Shown in pieces: positions 44,366-52,986 of a stretch of DNA of 64,000 bases. The first letter of the stretch is position 1, and each line of letters begins with the position of its first letter. Origin of the DNA: Cellulomonas fimi. Its GTDB lineage: Bacteria; Actinomycetota; Actinomycetes; Actinomycetales; Cellulomonadaceae. The stretch lies in contig NZ_JAPESW010000009.1 in assembly GCF_028527925.1 (NCBI RefSeq), positions 61,791 through 125,790 on the forward strand. The letters run 5' to 3'. The notes below the pieces were generated by a model that saw only the letters and a list, made by a program, of their open reading frames with translations, ran no database searches and was not told the DNA's origin. The position numbers were made by a program, and so were the translations under genes.

Positions 44366-45206
44366 CGAGCACGTGGACGACGACGTGCTGACGCTCCTCG
44401 CCCTCGGGGAGGACGGCGCGTCCGACGCCGAGCGCGCGCACGTCGACGCGTGCGAGCGGTGCACGGCCGAGGTGCGGACGCTCGCGGACGTCGCGGGCCT
44501 CGCCCGGACCGCGGGCGAGCTCGCGCCGCCGGCGCCGCGGGTGTGGGACGCGATCGCGGCCGAGCTCGGCCTCGCCGACGGCGTCGACGGGGCCGTGCCG
44601 ACGCGTCCGGTGCTCGCACCGGTCGCACCCGCCGACGTGCCGGGTCCGTCGCAGCCGTCCGCGGAGCAGGCTGCTCCCGCGGAGACCGCGGCGGCGCCGT
44701 CGCCCGCGGCCGTCCCCGCCCCCGCGGCCACGGGCGCCGAGGCGCAGCCGGTCGCCGACGTCGTGCCGCTCACGCGGCGCTCGGATCGCTGGCGCTGGGT
44801 CGCGGCCGCCGCGGCCGTCGGCGTCGTCGCGGGTGCGGGCGTCACGTGGTGGGCGGGCCGCGAGCCCGCTCCGCAGGTCGTCGCGTCCGCGACGCTCGAG
44901 CCCCTGCCCGGCTGGGACGCGGCGGGGTCGGCGGAGGTGGAGACGCGCTCCGACGGGTCGCGCCAGCTCGTCGTGGACCTCACGGGCCAGGTCGGCGGCG
45001 ACGGCTTCCGCGAGGTGTGGCTGCTCAAGCCCGACGTGTCCGGTCTCGTCAGTCTGGGCACGCTCGACGGCTCGACCGGCCGGTTCGACCTGCCCGCGGG
45101 CCTCGACCTCGACGAGTTCTCGGTCGTCGACGTCTCCGAGGAGCAGTTCGACGGCGACCCGGCGCACTCGGGCGACTCGATCGTGCGCGGACCGCTGCAG
45201 GCCTGA
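44352..45206 (+). CDS. RskA-type anti-sigma factor
   Basis: This 284-residue single-span membrane protein has a cytoplasmic zinc-type anti-sigma domain (HVDACERC, about 30-37), a Pro/Ala-rich linker, a membrane helix at about 150-168, and an extracytoplasmic RskA domain (about 175-280). Such proteins hold the sigma factor until regulated proteolysis frees it. It overlaps the sigma gene. Confidence 0.9.
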   Translation: MRFDDEHVDDDVLTLLALGEDGASDAERAHVDACERCTAEVRTLADVAGLARTAGELAPPAPRVWDAIAAELGLADGVDGAVPTRPVLAPVAPADVPGPSQPSAEQAAPAETAAAPSPAAVPAPAATGAEAQPVADVVPLTRRSDRWRWVAAAAAVGVVAGAGVTWWAGREPAPQVVASATLEPLPGWDAAGSAEVETRSDGSRQLVVDLTGQVGGDGFREVWLLKPDVSGLVSLGTLDGSTGRFDLPAGLDLDEFSVVDVSEEQFDGDPAHSGDSIVRGPLQA

Positions 45207-45224
45207 GCCCGCCCACGCCGCTGG

Positions 45225-45253
45225 TGCATCCAGGAGGGGGTGTCGACCGGAAG
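45225..45253 (+). promoter_or_regulatory. ECF-sigma (SigK-like) promoter of the fasciclin gene
   Basis: TGCATCC (45225-45231), 15 bp, CCGGAAG (45247-45253). It is identical in both blocks and spacing to 42135-42163. The -10 block lies inside a large palindrome (45233-45272). Confidence 0.65.
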
Positions 45254-45272
45254 TACCGGTGACACCCCCTCC
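45233..45272 (+). terminator. Large hairpin overlapping the fasciclin promoter
   Basis: A 12-bp stem (45233-45244 with 45261-45272) is extended inside by ACCGG (45246-45250) with CCGGT (45256-45260). It lies 26 bp after the anti-sigma stop, so it could terminate that operon. It also spans the spacer and -10 of the next promoter. Confidence 0.55.
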
Positions 45273-45320
45273 GGGGCGTCCGGCCCGCGCGGGCCGACCT
45301 CGACGACGCAGGAGTCGACG

Positions 45321-45956
45321 ATGAAGATCCGACGCACCCTCTCCGCCCTGTGCGCTGCCGCTGTCGCGGCGGGCGCCGGCCTCGCCCTCGCGCCCGCCGC
45401 GAGCGCCGCCGGCACGACGTCGCTCGCGAGCGTGCTCGCGTCCGACGGCGACACGTTCGACCGCAACTGGTACGACTTCGACATCGTCGACCAGGCCGTC
45501 GCGACGGTCCTGGCCTCGAAGCCCGGCAGCCCCGTGGCGGTCCTCGCCGACGGTACGGTCCCGCTCACCGCGTTCATCCCGAACGACCGCGCGTTCCAGG
45601 TGCTGGCGAAGGACCTCACGCACCGCTGGTACGGGACGGAGCAGGAGGTCCTCACGGCGATCGCCGGGGCGGTCGGCGTCGACGCCGTCGAGCAGGTCCT
45701 GCTCTACCACGTCGTGCCGGGCGCGACGATCGACTCGGCGACCGCGCTCGCTTCGAGCGGCGCGACCCTGACGACCGCGCAGGGCGGCACGATCAAGGTG
45801 AAGGTCTGGTCGAAGCGCTACGCGATCGTGCAGCTCAAGGACCAGGACCGCAGCGACCTCGACCCGTTCCTCGTGCGGTCCAAGCTCGACCTCAACGCGG
45901 GCAACGTCCAGATCGCGCACGGCATCTCGCTCGTCCTGCGCCCGCTCGACCTCTGA
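45321..45956 (+). CDS. Secreted fasciclin-domain protein (MPT70/83-like)
   Basis: The 211-residue protein has a signal peptide (about 1-29) and one fasciclin (FAS1) domain (about 45-210) with the TAFIPNDRAF and LLYHVVPG motifs. FAS1 proteins act in cell-surface adhesion. It lies directly after a sigma/RskA pair, as in the SigK regulon of mycobacteria (MPT70/MPT83). It probably depends on that sigma factor. Confidence 0.9.
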   Translation: MKIRRTLSALCAAAVAAGAGLALAPAASAAGTTSLASVLASDGDTFDRNWYDFDIVDQAVATVLASKPGSPVAVLADGTVPLTAFIPNDRAFQVLAKDLTHRWYGTEQEVLTAIAGAVGVDAVEQVLLYHVVPGATIDSATALASSGATLTTAQGGTIKVKVWSKRYAIVQLKDQDRSDLDPFLVRSKLDLNAGNVQIAHGISLVLRPLDL

Positions 45957-46000
45957 CGCCGCGGCGACGACCGTCGCGTCCACCGCCACGGCGGGGTGAG

Positions 46001-46038
46001 GCAGGAGCCCGGCTCCAGAGGGGGGGCCGGGCTCCTGC
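46001..46038. terminator. Bidirectional terminator
   Basis: A 12-bp perfect stem (46001-46012 with 46027-46038) lies between the convergent fasciclin and levansucrase genes. Confidence 0.7.
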
Positions 46039-46076
46039 GTGCGGCACGGGGGAGGGCCCGTGCCGCGTCGGTCGGG

Positions 46077-47477
46077 TCACGGCACGGCGACCTCGGCGGG
46101 GATGTACGCGTACGGCAGCTCGCCGACGAGCCGCGACGTCGCGCCGTTCAGCTCGAGCTCGAGCGTCGGGGCCAGCGTCCCGCCGTAGACGACGTCGGAC
46201 GGTCCGGGCCCGGTGGGCACGGTGTCGATGAAGCTCTCGACGAGCAGGTTCGGCATGACGTAGTGCGAGTACTGCTGCAGCGGCTGCTCGGGCGGGTTGC
46301 CCAGGACGAGCGCGCTGCCGTTCATCGGCCGGTAGTTGCTGCGCAGGCCGGGGCCGACGAAGCCGTAGACGCCGTCCGGTCCGGCCGCGATCTCGCCGGG
46401 GTCGGTGAGCCCGGGCGCGAACGTGAACATGTGGCTGATCGTCCACAGGTAGTACTGGCCGTCCTGGACGACGAGGTGCGGTCGTTCGGTCTGCTGGTTG
46501 GTGCACTCGGCGGACAGCAGCGGCGGGAGCAGCTTCCACTGCGTGAAGTCGGCGGACTTCAGCTCCATGAGCCCGATGTTCCCGGTGTAGTACCGGGCGT
46601 CGGCCGGTGTGACGTGGCCCGGCGGGACGCGTCCGATCTCCGACCGGTCGCACGTGTGCGTGCCGGCGACGCCGCCGTTGTTGCCCTCGAACAGCGCGTA
46701 GATCCGGTGGTCGGTGGGGTCGCGGAACACGAACGGGTCGCGGAACGCGTAGATGATCGGGCCGGCCTGCGACTGCTCGAGCGTCTGGTAGAGCGTCCCG
46801 TCGGCCTCGGCGATGATCTGGTGGTCCTCGAACCCGGTGAACCACACGCCGTCCGCGTCGGTGTGGATCTGACCCTGCGCGTGCGCGAGACGCTGGAGCG
46901 CGTCGGTCGGGTCGATCCCGCCGTCGTCGTGGCCCGACGCCGTGTAGAACGCGTGGATCGTGCCGTCGTCGGCGATCACGGTCGACCCGGCCCACTCGCG
47001 CGAGCCGAAGGACGAGCCGGCGGGGAACAGGTCGCCGCCGTACGTCCAGTTCTGCGCGTCCTGGGAGTAGAAGAAGCCGATCTTCGCCTGCCAGTGCCGG
47101 TCGCCGAAGAAGATGTCCCGGGGCGCGGTGAGCGAGAAGATGATGTTCCACCCCTCGTACGCCACGGGCTGCATGTTCAGGTCGGTGAGCGGCCAGGTGT
47201 CCCAGATCCAGACCTGGTCGGTCATGACCGGGAAGTCGGACGGGATGAGCGGCGCGGTGTTGGTGGCGTCCTGCTCGATCTTGAGCGCGTCGGCGCGCGT
47301 CCAGTTGGCGTGGTACGTCGAGCGCGGGCTGAACACGGCGTCGATGCGCTGACCGCCGCCGATGCTCGGGCCGGGGATCCGGTCGGGATCGGCGACGGCG
47401 GTGGACGGTGTCGTGAGCACGGCGAGCGTCGCGGCCGAGAAGGCGAGCGCGAGCACACCGCGGAGGGTGCGGTTCAT
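46077..47477 (-). CDS. GH68 levansucrase/fructosyltransferase, secreted
   Basis: The 466-residue enzyme makes fructans from sucrose outside the cell. It has a signal peptide (about 1-29) and the GH68 five-bladed propeller with nucleophile D93 (VWIWDTWPL), transition-state stabiliser D247 (FRDPFVF) and acid/base E331 (TERPHL). Levan versus inulin linkage cannot be told with certainty. The levanase and fructose importer that follow suggest levan. No LacI-type operator is found before it, unlike its neighbours. Confidence 0.93.
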   Translation of the reverse strand: MNRTLRGVLALAFSAATLAVLTTPSTAVADPDRIPGPSIGGGQRIDAVFSPRSTYHANWTRADALKIEQDATNTAPLIPSDFPVMTDQVWIWDTWPLTDLNMQPVAYEGWNIIFSLTAPRDIFFGDRHWQAKIGFFYSQDAQNWTYGGDLFPAGSSFGSREWAGSTVIADDGTIHAFYTASGHDDGGIDPTDALQRLAHAQGQIHTDADGVWFTGFEDHQIIAEADGTLYQTLEQSQAGPIIYAFRDPFVFRDPTDHRIYALFEGNNGGVAGTHTCDRSEIGRVPPGHVTPADARYYTGNIGLMELKSADFTQWKLLPPLLSAECTNQQTERPHLVVQDGQYYLWTISHMFTFAPGLTDPGEIAAGPDGVYGFVGPGLRSNYRPMNGSALVLGNPPEQPLQQYSHYVMPNLLVESFIDTVPTGPGPSDVVYGGTLAPTLELELNGATSRLVGELPYAYIPAEVAVP

Positions 47478-47961
47478 GAGAGTTCCCCTCGTGCGGGTCC
47501 CGGCGGGCGTCGTCGCCCGTCGGGCCGGACGGACCGGCGTCCGAGGTGTCGGACGGTGCCGGTGGTGCGGCGCGGGGTCTGAGGGCGCGCCGGGGACACG
47601 GTGCGCCGATCGTCAGGACGCACCGGTGCGGTGGGGCCGTCCGGAGGGCGACCGACCGGGTGGGGCGGCGTGCGCTGTCCTCACACGCCTGAGCGCTGCG
47701 TCGGCGTGCATGACTGAGGGCACGCCGCAGGTGCGTCGGGCGCACCTGGGTTCCAGGAGGTCACAACCGCGTGACTCCCGTTCATTCCGGCGATGACTGC
47801 CGGACCGGACCTAGGGAAGCACGGTCCCGGAGTGGTCGCAAGGGTCCGGGACGAAGTCGTCGTCATCCTGTTCCCTTCCGCTTGACAACGTTGTCAGCCA
47901 CGCGCCAGGCTGACGCGGACGGCTCGAGGGGGAGCCGCCCGGACTCGACGAGGAGTACCGC
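47478..47961. other. Divergent control region between GH68 and GH32 genes
   Basis: The 484-bp region holds no gene. It contains an 8-bp-stem hairpin (47728-47748) and the LacI operator/promoter next to GH32. No clear GH68 promoter was found. Confidence 0.5.
47882..47911 (+). promoter_or_regulatory. GH32 promoter with LacI operator
   Basis: A consensus -35, TTGACA (47882-47887), overlaps the perfect palindrome TGACAACGTTGTCA (47883-47896). A weak CAGGCT (47906-47911) fits as -10. Repressor binding here would hide the -35 element. Confidence 0.75.
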
Positions 47962-50481
47962 GTGCGCGCACGGACGTTGGCCGCAGTCGCCGGAGGGGTC
48001 GTGATGTCGATGGTCCTCGCGTGCCCCGTGCCGGGGGAGTCCGAGGGCGACGACCCGTATCGGCCGGTCGCCCACTTCGCCCCGGCGCAGCACTGGGTCA
48101 ACGATCCCAACGGCCCGGTCTGGTACGAGGGCCGCTACCACCTGTTCTTCCAGCACAACCCCGCGGGCGACGTGTGGGGCTCGATCTCGTGGGGCCACGC
48201 GGTCAGCGACGACCTCGTGCACTGGGAGGAGCTGCCCGTCGCGATCCCCGCGACCGAGGACGAGCTCGTCTTCTCCGGCACGGTCGTCGTGGACCACGGC
48301 AACACGAGCGGCCTCGGCGCCGACGGTCGCGACCCGCTCGTCGCGGTCTACACGAGCTACGACCCGACGACGCACGTGCAGGCCCAGTCGCTCGCGTCGA
48401 GCACCGACGGCGGCACGACGTGGACCCGGTACCCGGGCAACCCCGTGCTCGACGTCGGCTCGCGCGAGTTCCGCGACCCCAAGGTGCTCTGGTACGCCGA
48501 CGGCGGGTACTGGGTGATGCTCGTCGTCCTTGCGACCGAGCACGTCGTGCAGCTCTACCGCTCCGACGACCTGCGCTCGTGGACCCACCTGAGCGACTTC
48601 GGCCCGGCGCACGCGGTCGGCGGCGTGTGGGAGATGCCCGACCTCGTCGAGCTGCCGGTCGACGGCGACCCGGACCGGACGCGGTGGGTCCTCGTCGTGA
48701 GCCTCAACCCGGGGTCGCCGACGGGCGGGTCCGGCACGCAGTACTTCGTCGGGGACTTCGACGGCACCGCGTTCACGCCCGACGACCTGCGCGACGGTGA
48801 CGACGAACCCGCCGGCGACGTGGTGGCCGCGTTCGACGGCCCGACCTACGGCGACGGCTGGGAGACGACCGGCAGCGCGTTCGGCTCAGGTCCCGTCGCC
48901 GGCACCCTGCCGGGGCAGAACCCTGTCTCCGGGTTCCTGGGGGAGCGGGCCGTCAACAGCTTCGTCGGCGGCGACCGGTCCGTCGGGACGCTGACGTCGC
49001 CCCCCTTCCGGATCACGCGCAGCCACCTCGCGCTGCTCGTCGGCGGGGGTGACGCGCCCCGCGAACCGGGCACGGGCGACGGCGCCGCGCCCCCCGGGAC
49101 GGTGCTGGGCGACTTCGAGGGCGACGGGTTCGCGGGGTGGACCGCGTCGGGCACGGCGTTCGGCGACGGCCCGACCCGCGGCGACGCACCCTGCCAGGAC
49201 GGCGTCACCGGCTACCTCGGCACGGGCCTCGCGAGCTCGTACCGCAACGGCACCTCGGGGGACCCGTGCGTCCCCGTGCCCGACACCGGCACCGGGACGC
49301 TGACGTCGCCCCCCTTCACGATCGACGCCGATCACGTGAGCTTCCTCGTCGGCGGCGGGCCGCACCCGGACACCGCGGTCCGCCTCCTCGTCGACGGGCA
49401 GGTCGTGCGGTCCACCTCCGGGCCGCAGAGCGGGACGCTCGACTGGGCGTCGTGGGACGTGAGCGACCTGCGTGGGCGCGAGGCGCGCGTCGAGATCGTC
49501 GACGCGTCCACCGCCGGGTGGGGCCACGTGCTCGCGGACCACGTCGTGCTCGGCGACGAGCCGGCGCTCCCGCGTGGGGCCGCGGCGTCCGTGGACCTCC
49601 TCGTCGACGGGCAGGTCGTGCGCAGCGCGACCGGCACCGGCTCCGAGGCGCTCGACTGGGTGTCGTCGGACGTCCGGGACCTCGTCGGGCGGGACGCGCG
49701 CCTGCGCGTCGTGGACTCGGCGACCGGCCCGTGGGGGCACGTGCTGGTCGACCACGTCGTCGCGACCGACGCGGCCGTCCCGCGCCGGCTCGAGCGCTAC
49801 GACTGGATGGACCACGGGAGCGACTTCTACGCGCCGCTGACGTTCGCCGAGCACCCGGACGGCGAGGCCGTCGCGATCGGCTGGATGAGCAGCTGGACGT
49901 ACGCCGCGTCGACCCCGACGACGGGCTGGCGCGGGGCCATGACGCTGCCGCGCCGGCTCTCGCTGCGGACCGTCGACGGCCACGTCCGGCTGGTGCAGGT
50001 CCCCGCGCCCGACGCGTCGGCCCTCGCGAGCGAGCCACGCTGGACCGTGCGCGACGTGCCGCTCGACGACGCGGTCGTGCCGCTGCCGCGCGCGGCGGGG
50101 GACGCGCTGCTGCTCACGGCCGAGCTCGACGTGGGCACCGCCGACGAGGTGGGCCTGCACGTGCGCGGTAAGGACGGGCAGCGGACCGTCGTCGGCTACG
50201 ACGCGCGCACGGGCCGCCTGTTCGTCGACCGGCGGGCGTCGGGCGTGGTGGACCTGCACCCCGCGTTCCCCGCGGTGCACTCGGCGCCCGTCGAGGTCGC
50301 GGACGGGCGCGTGCGGCTCACGGTCGTGGTCGACCGGTCGTCGGTCGAGGTGTTCGCGCAGGACGGCCTCGTCACGATCACCGACCTGGTGTTCCCCGAC
50401 GCCGACGCGCAGGGCGTCGCGGCCTACGCGGAGGGCGGCCGCGCGGTGCTGCGGTCGCTGGAGGTGCGTCGCCTGGGCTGA
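47962..50481 (+). CDS. GH32 levanase/fructanase with large internal insertion, exported
   Basis: The 839-residue enzyme cuts beta-fructosides such as levan. It has an N-terminal signal with possible lipobox (VLAC, 18-21), propeller residues D48 (HWVNDPNG), D172 (EFRDPKV) and E224 (WEMPDL), and a C-terminal beta-sandwich from about 680. Between about 280 and 606 it is interrupted by roughly 325 residues of repeated modules, two of one kind and then two of another, before the propeller resumes at GSDFYAPLTF. Many GH32 enzymes are about 500-550 residues. GTG start with GAGGAG upstream. Confidence 0.9.
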   Translation: MRARTLAAVAGGVVMSMVLACPVPGESEGDDPYRPVAHFAPAQHWVNDPNGPVWYEGRYHLFFQHNPAGDVWGSISWGHAVSDDLVHWEELPVAIPATEDELVFSGTVVVDHGNTSGLGADGRDPLVAVYTSYDPTTHVQAQSLASSTDGGTTWTRYPGNPVLDVGSREFRDPKVLWYADGGYWVMLVVLATEHVVQLYRSDDLRSWTHLSDFGPAHAVGGVWEMPDLVELPVDGDPDRTRWVLVVSLNPGSPTGGSGTQYFVGDFDGTAFTPDDLRDGDDEPAGDVVAAFDGPTYGDGWETTGSAFGSGPVAGTLPGQNPVSGFLGERAVNSFVGGDRSVGTLTSPPFRITRSHLALLVGGGDAPREPGTGDGAAPPGTVLGDFEGDGFAGWTASGTAFGDGPTRGDAPCQDGVTGYLGTGLASSYRNGTSGDPCVPVPDTGTGTLTSPPFTIDADHVSFLVGGGPHPDTAVRLLVDGQVVRSTSGPQSGTLDWASWDVSDLRGREARVEIVDASTAGWGHVLADHVVLGDEPALPRGAAASVDLLVDGQVVRSATGTGSEALDWVSSDVRDLVGRDARLRVVDSATGPWGHVLVDHVVATDAAVPRRLERYDWMDHGSDFYAPLTFAEHPDGEAVAIGWMSSWTYAASTPTTGWRGAMTLPRRLSLRTVDGHVRLVQVPAPDASALASEPRWTVRDVPLDDAVVPLPRAAGDALLLTAELDVGTADEVGLHVRGKDGQRTVVGYDARTGRLFVDRRASGVVDLHPAFPAVHSAPVEVADGRVRLTVVVDRSSVEVFAQDGLVTITDLVFPDADAQGVAAYAEGGRAVLRSLEVRRLG

Positions 50482-50497
50482 CGCGGCGTCACGCGCA

Positions 50498-50542
50498 CCG
50501 GTCCGGGGCACGCTTGCCCGACCCGCCGACCCGCCGGACCGG
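50498..50542. terminator. Possible bidirectional terminator
   Basis: A 9-bp repeat (50498-50506 with 50534-50542) with a 27-base loop lies between the convergent GH32 and lacI-type genes. Confidence 0.35.
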
Positions 50543-50585
50543 GGGTCAGGCGGGCCGCACCCACCCCTCGCGGGTCCGCCGTGCG

Positions 50586-51647
50586 CTACGCGGTGCCGTG
50601 GCGCCGGGGTGCGATCTCGCCCGAGCCGCGCACGACGAGCCGCGTCGCGAGCACCGTGTGGGTCGACGGGAGTGACCGGTCCTCCAAGCGGGCGAACACG
50701 CGCTCGGCCGCCGCGCGCCCGATGGCGACCGGGTCCTGCGCGACGACCGTGACGGCGGGGTCGAGCAGGTCCGCGAGGGCGAAGTCGTCGAAGCCGACCA
50801 CGGCGACGTCGTGCTGCATCCCGAGGGACCGCAGCGCGCGGATCGCGCCGATCGTGACGAGGTTCTGGCTCGTGAACAGCGCCGTGGGCGGGTCGTCGGA
50901 GCGGAGCAGGCGGAAGGTCGCGTCGAACGCGAGCTCGACCGTGTGGAGGTCCCGGACGACGAGCTGGTCGTCCGCGGGGACGCCCGCCTCGGCGGCGGCC
51001 TGGCGGAACCCGTCGAGGCGCTGGGCGGCGGTCGCGATCGTCGACAGGTCGCCCAGGTGCGCGATCCGGCGGTGGCCGCGGCGCAGCAGGTGCGCGGTCG
51101 CGCCGCGGGCTCCCGCGACGTTGTCGACGACGACGCTGTCGACGTCGATCCCGACGGGAGCGCGGTCGACCGCCACGACGGGCGTGCCGGCGTCCATCTC
51201 CGGGCGCAGGTACGCCTGGTCGCCCCCTGTCGCCGACAGGATCAGCCCGTCCACGCGTCGGGACACGAACGTGCCGACGAGCGCCCGCTCGCGCTGCGGG
51301 TCCTCGTCGCTGCTCGCCGACAGGACCGACACCCCGCGGGACTCCGCGACGTCCTCGACGGCGCGGTGCATCGCGGCGCAGAACGGGTTGTCCACGCTCG
51401 ACAGGAGCAGCCCGATGCTCTGGGTCCGCCGGACGCTGCGGCGCAGGTTGCCCGCGAACGGGTCGGGCTGGAAGTGCAGCTCGCGCGCCGCGCGGTTGAC
51501 CCGCTCGGCGGTCGCGGCGGCGACCCCGGGCTCGCCGTTGACGACGCGCGAGACGGTCTTGATGCCCACGCCGGCCCGTTCGGCGACGTCGCGCATGGTC
51601 GCCCGGGCGCGCCGCGGCGTCCCGTTGGTGTCCGCTGGCTGAGACAT
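50586..51647 (-). CDS. LacI-family repressor of the levan/fructose locus
   Basis: The 353-residue regulator has an N-terminal HTH (about 17-70, MRDVAERAGVGIKTVSRVVN) and a periplasmic-binding-like effector domain. ATG at 51647 is preferred; the GTG three codons earlier would lie in the operator. Palindromes at 51642 (over its own start), 51721 (importer) and 47883 (GH32) share TGACAACG-type half-sites, so it probably controls itself, uptake and levan hydrolysis. Confidence 0.9.
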   Translation of the reverse strand: MSQPADTNGTPRRARATMRDVAERAGVGIKTVSRVVNGEPGVAAATAERVNRAARELHFQPDPFAGNLRRSVRRTQSIGLLLSSVDNPFCAAMHRAVEDVAESRGVSVLSASSDEDPQRERALVGTFVSRRVDGLILSATGGDQAYLRPEMDAGTPVVAVDRAPVGIDVDSVVVDNVAGARGATAHLLRRGHRRIAHLGDLSTIATAAQRLDGFRQAAAEAGVPADDQLVVRDLHTVELAFDATFRLLRSDDPPTALFTSQNLVTIGAIRALRSLGMQHDVAVVGFDDFALADLLDPAVTVVAQDPVAIGRAAAERVFARLEDRSLPSTHTVLATRLVVRGSGEIAPRRHGTA

Positions 51648-51655
51648 CGTTGTCA
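51642..51655. promoter_or_regulatory. LacI operator over the repressor start
   Basis: AGACATCGTTGTCA differs from the perfect GH32 site TGACAACGTTGTCA at two positions. It covers the start codon of the repressor gene. Confidence 0.65.
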
Positions 51656-51684
51656 CCGACCAACCGTAGCGTGAGCGCGAGCGC

Positions 51685-51734
51685 TTGACGCCTCTCGGAA
51701 GCGATGTGTAGACAGTCCGATGACAACGGTGTCA
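51685..51734 (+). promoter_or_regulatory. Promoter and LacI operator of the fructose-type ABC operon
   Basis: TTGACG (51685-51690), 18 bp, TAGACA (51709-51714), followed by the operator TGACAACGGTGTCA (51721-51734) at the expected transcription start. Confidence 0.72.
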
Positions 51735-51768
51735 GCGGCCAGCCGGCCGCACGGTTGGAGGGGGCTCC

Positions 51769-52914
51769 ATGACCACCACACGCAGACGTCCTTCCTCGGT
51801 CCTCGTCCCGGCAGGGCGCCGGACCCGGACCCGTATCGCGCTCGCGACCAGCACGTTCGTCGTCGCGGGGATCCTATCGACCGCCTGCTCGTCCGACTCC
51901 GGCTCCGGCTCGGGCGCGACCGAGGGCGGCACGGACGGCGACGACACCGTCGCCGTCTCGCTCATCGTCAAGACCACGACGAACCCGTTCTTCGTCGCCA
52001 TGCAGGAGGGCGCGCAGCAGGCCGCCGACGCCGAGGGCGTCGACCTCACGCTCGCCGCCGGCCGCGAGGACGGCGACGAGGACACGCAGATCCAGGCGAT
52101 CGAGAACGCGATCTCCCAGGGCCAGGACGGCATCCTCATCACACCCAACGGCCCGGCGGTCGTCGACGCCGTCGAGCGGGCACGCGAGGCGGGCCTCTAC
52201 GTCATCGCGCTCGACACCCCGCCCGAGCCCGCGGACGCGGTCGACATCACGTTCGCGACCGACAACGTGGACGCGGGCCGCCGCATCGGCGAGTGGACCG
52301 CCGCCACGCTCGCGGGCGAGGACGCCGTCATCGCGCTCCTCGACCTGTTCGACGACCGCATCGTCAGCGTCGACCACTCGCGCGACCAGGGCTTCCTCGA
52401 GGGCATGGGCATCGACACGGCCGACGACCAGGCCAACGGCGACGAGGCGAAGACCGGCGACTACTCGGGCGGCAGCTACACGATCGTCTGCAACGAGGCG
52501 ACCGGCGGCGCGGAGGACGGCGGCGCGACCGCGATGGAGAACTGCCTGTCGCAGAACCCCGACGTCAACGTCGTCTACACGATCAACGAGCCCGCCGCGT
52601 ACGGCGCCTCGCAGGTGCTCGAGAGCGCCGGGAAGTCGCCCGACGACGTGCTCCTCGTCTCGGTCGACGGCGGCTGCGCCGGCGTCGGGTATGTCGAGAA
52701 GGGCATCCTCGACGCGACCTCGCAGCAGTACCCGGTGCGCATGGCCGAGGAGGGTGTCAAGGCGATCGCGCAGCTCGCCCGCACCGGTGAGAAGCCCGAG
52801 ACCACCGACGGGCTCGACTTCTTCGACACCGGCGTCGCGCTCGTCACCGACGAGCCTGCCGAGGGTGTCGAGAGCATCACGTCCGCCGACGCGAAGGAGA
52901 TCTGCTGGGGCTGA
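51769..52914 (+). CDS. Fructose/ribose-type ABC importer binding lipoprotein
   Basis: The 381-residue CUT2-family binding protein has a signal peptide with lipobox STAC (about 37-40). It has an Asp/Glu/Gly-rich spacer and a two-lobed periplasmic-binding domain (KTTTNPFFVAMQEGAQQA and GILITPNGPAVVDAV segments). Ligand is inferred as fructose from the GH68/GH32 neighbours. It leads the importer operon behind a LacI operator. Confidence 0.92.
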   Translation: MTTTRRRPSSVLVPAGRRTRTRIALATSTFVVAGILSTACSSDSGSGSGATEGGTDGDDTVAVSLIVKTTTNPFFVAMQEGAQQAADAEGVDLTLAAGREDGDEDTQIQAIENAISQGQDGILITPNGPAVVDAVERAREAGLYVIALDTPPEPADAVDITFATDNVDAGRRIGEWTAATLAGEDAVIALLDLFDDRIVSVDHSRDQGFLEGMGIDTADDQANGDEAKTGDYSGGSYTIVCNEATGGAEDGGATAMENCLSQNPDVNVVYTINEPAAYGASQVLESAGKSPDDVLLVSVDGGCAGVGYVEKGILDATSQQYPVRMAEEGVKAIAQLARTGEKPETTDGLDFFDTGVALVTDEPAEGVESITSADAKEICWG

Positions 52915-52986
52915 GCGCCCCGGACGGCGGCCGGGCCCCCGCACCCGGTCGCCGTCGCCCGCCGATCCCGCACCCGAGGAGGAGAC

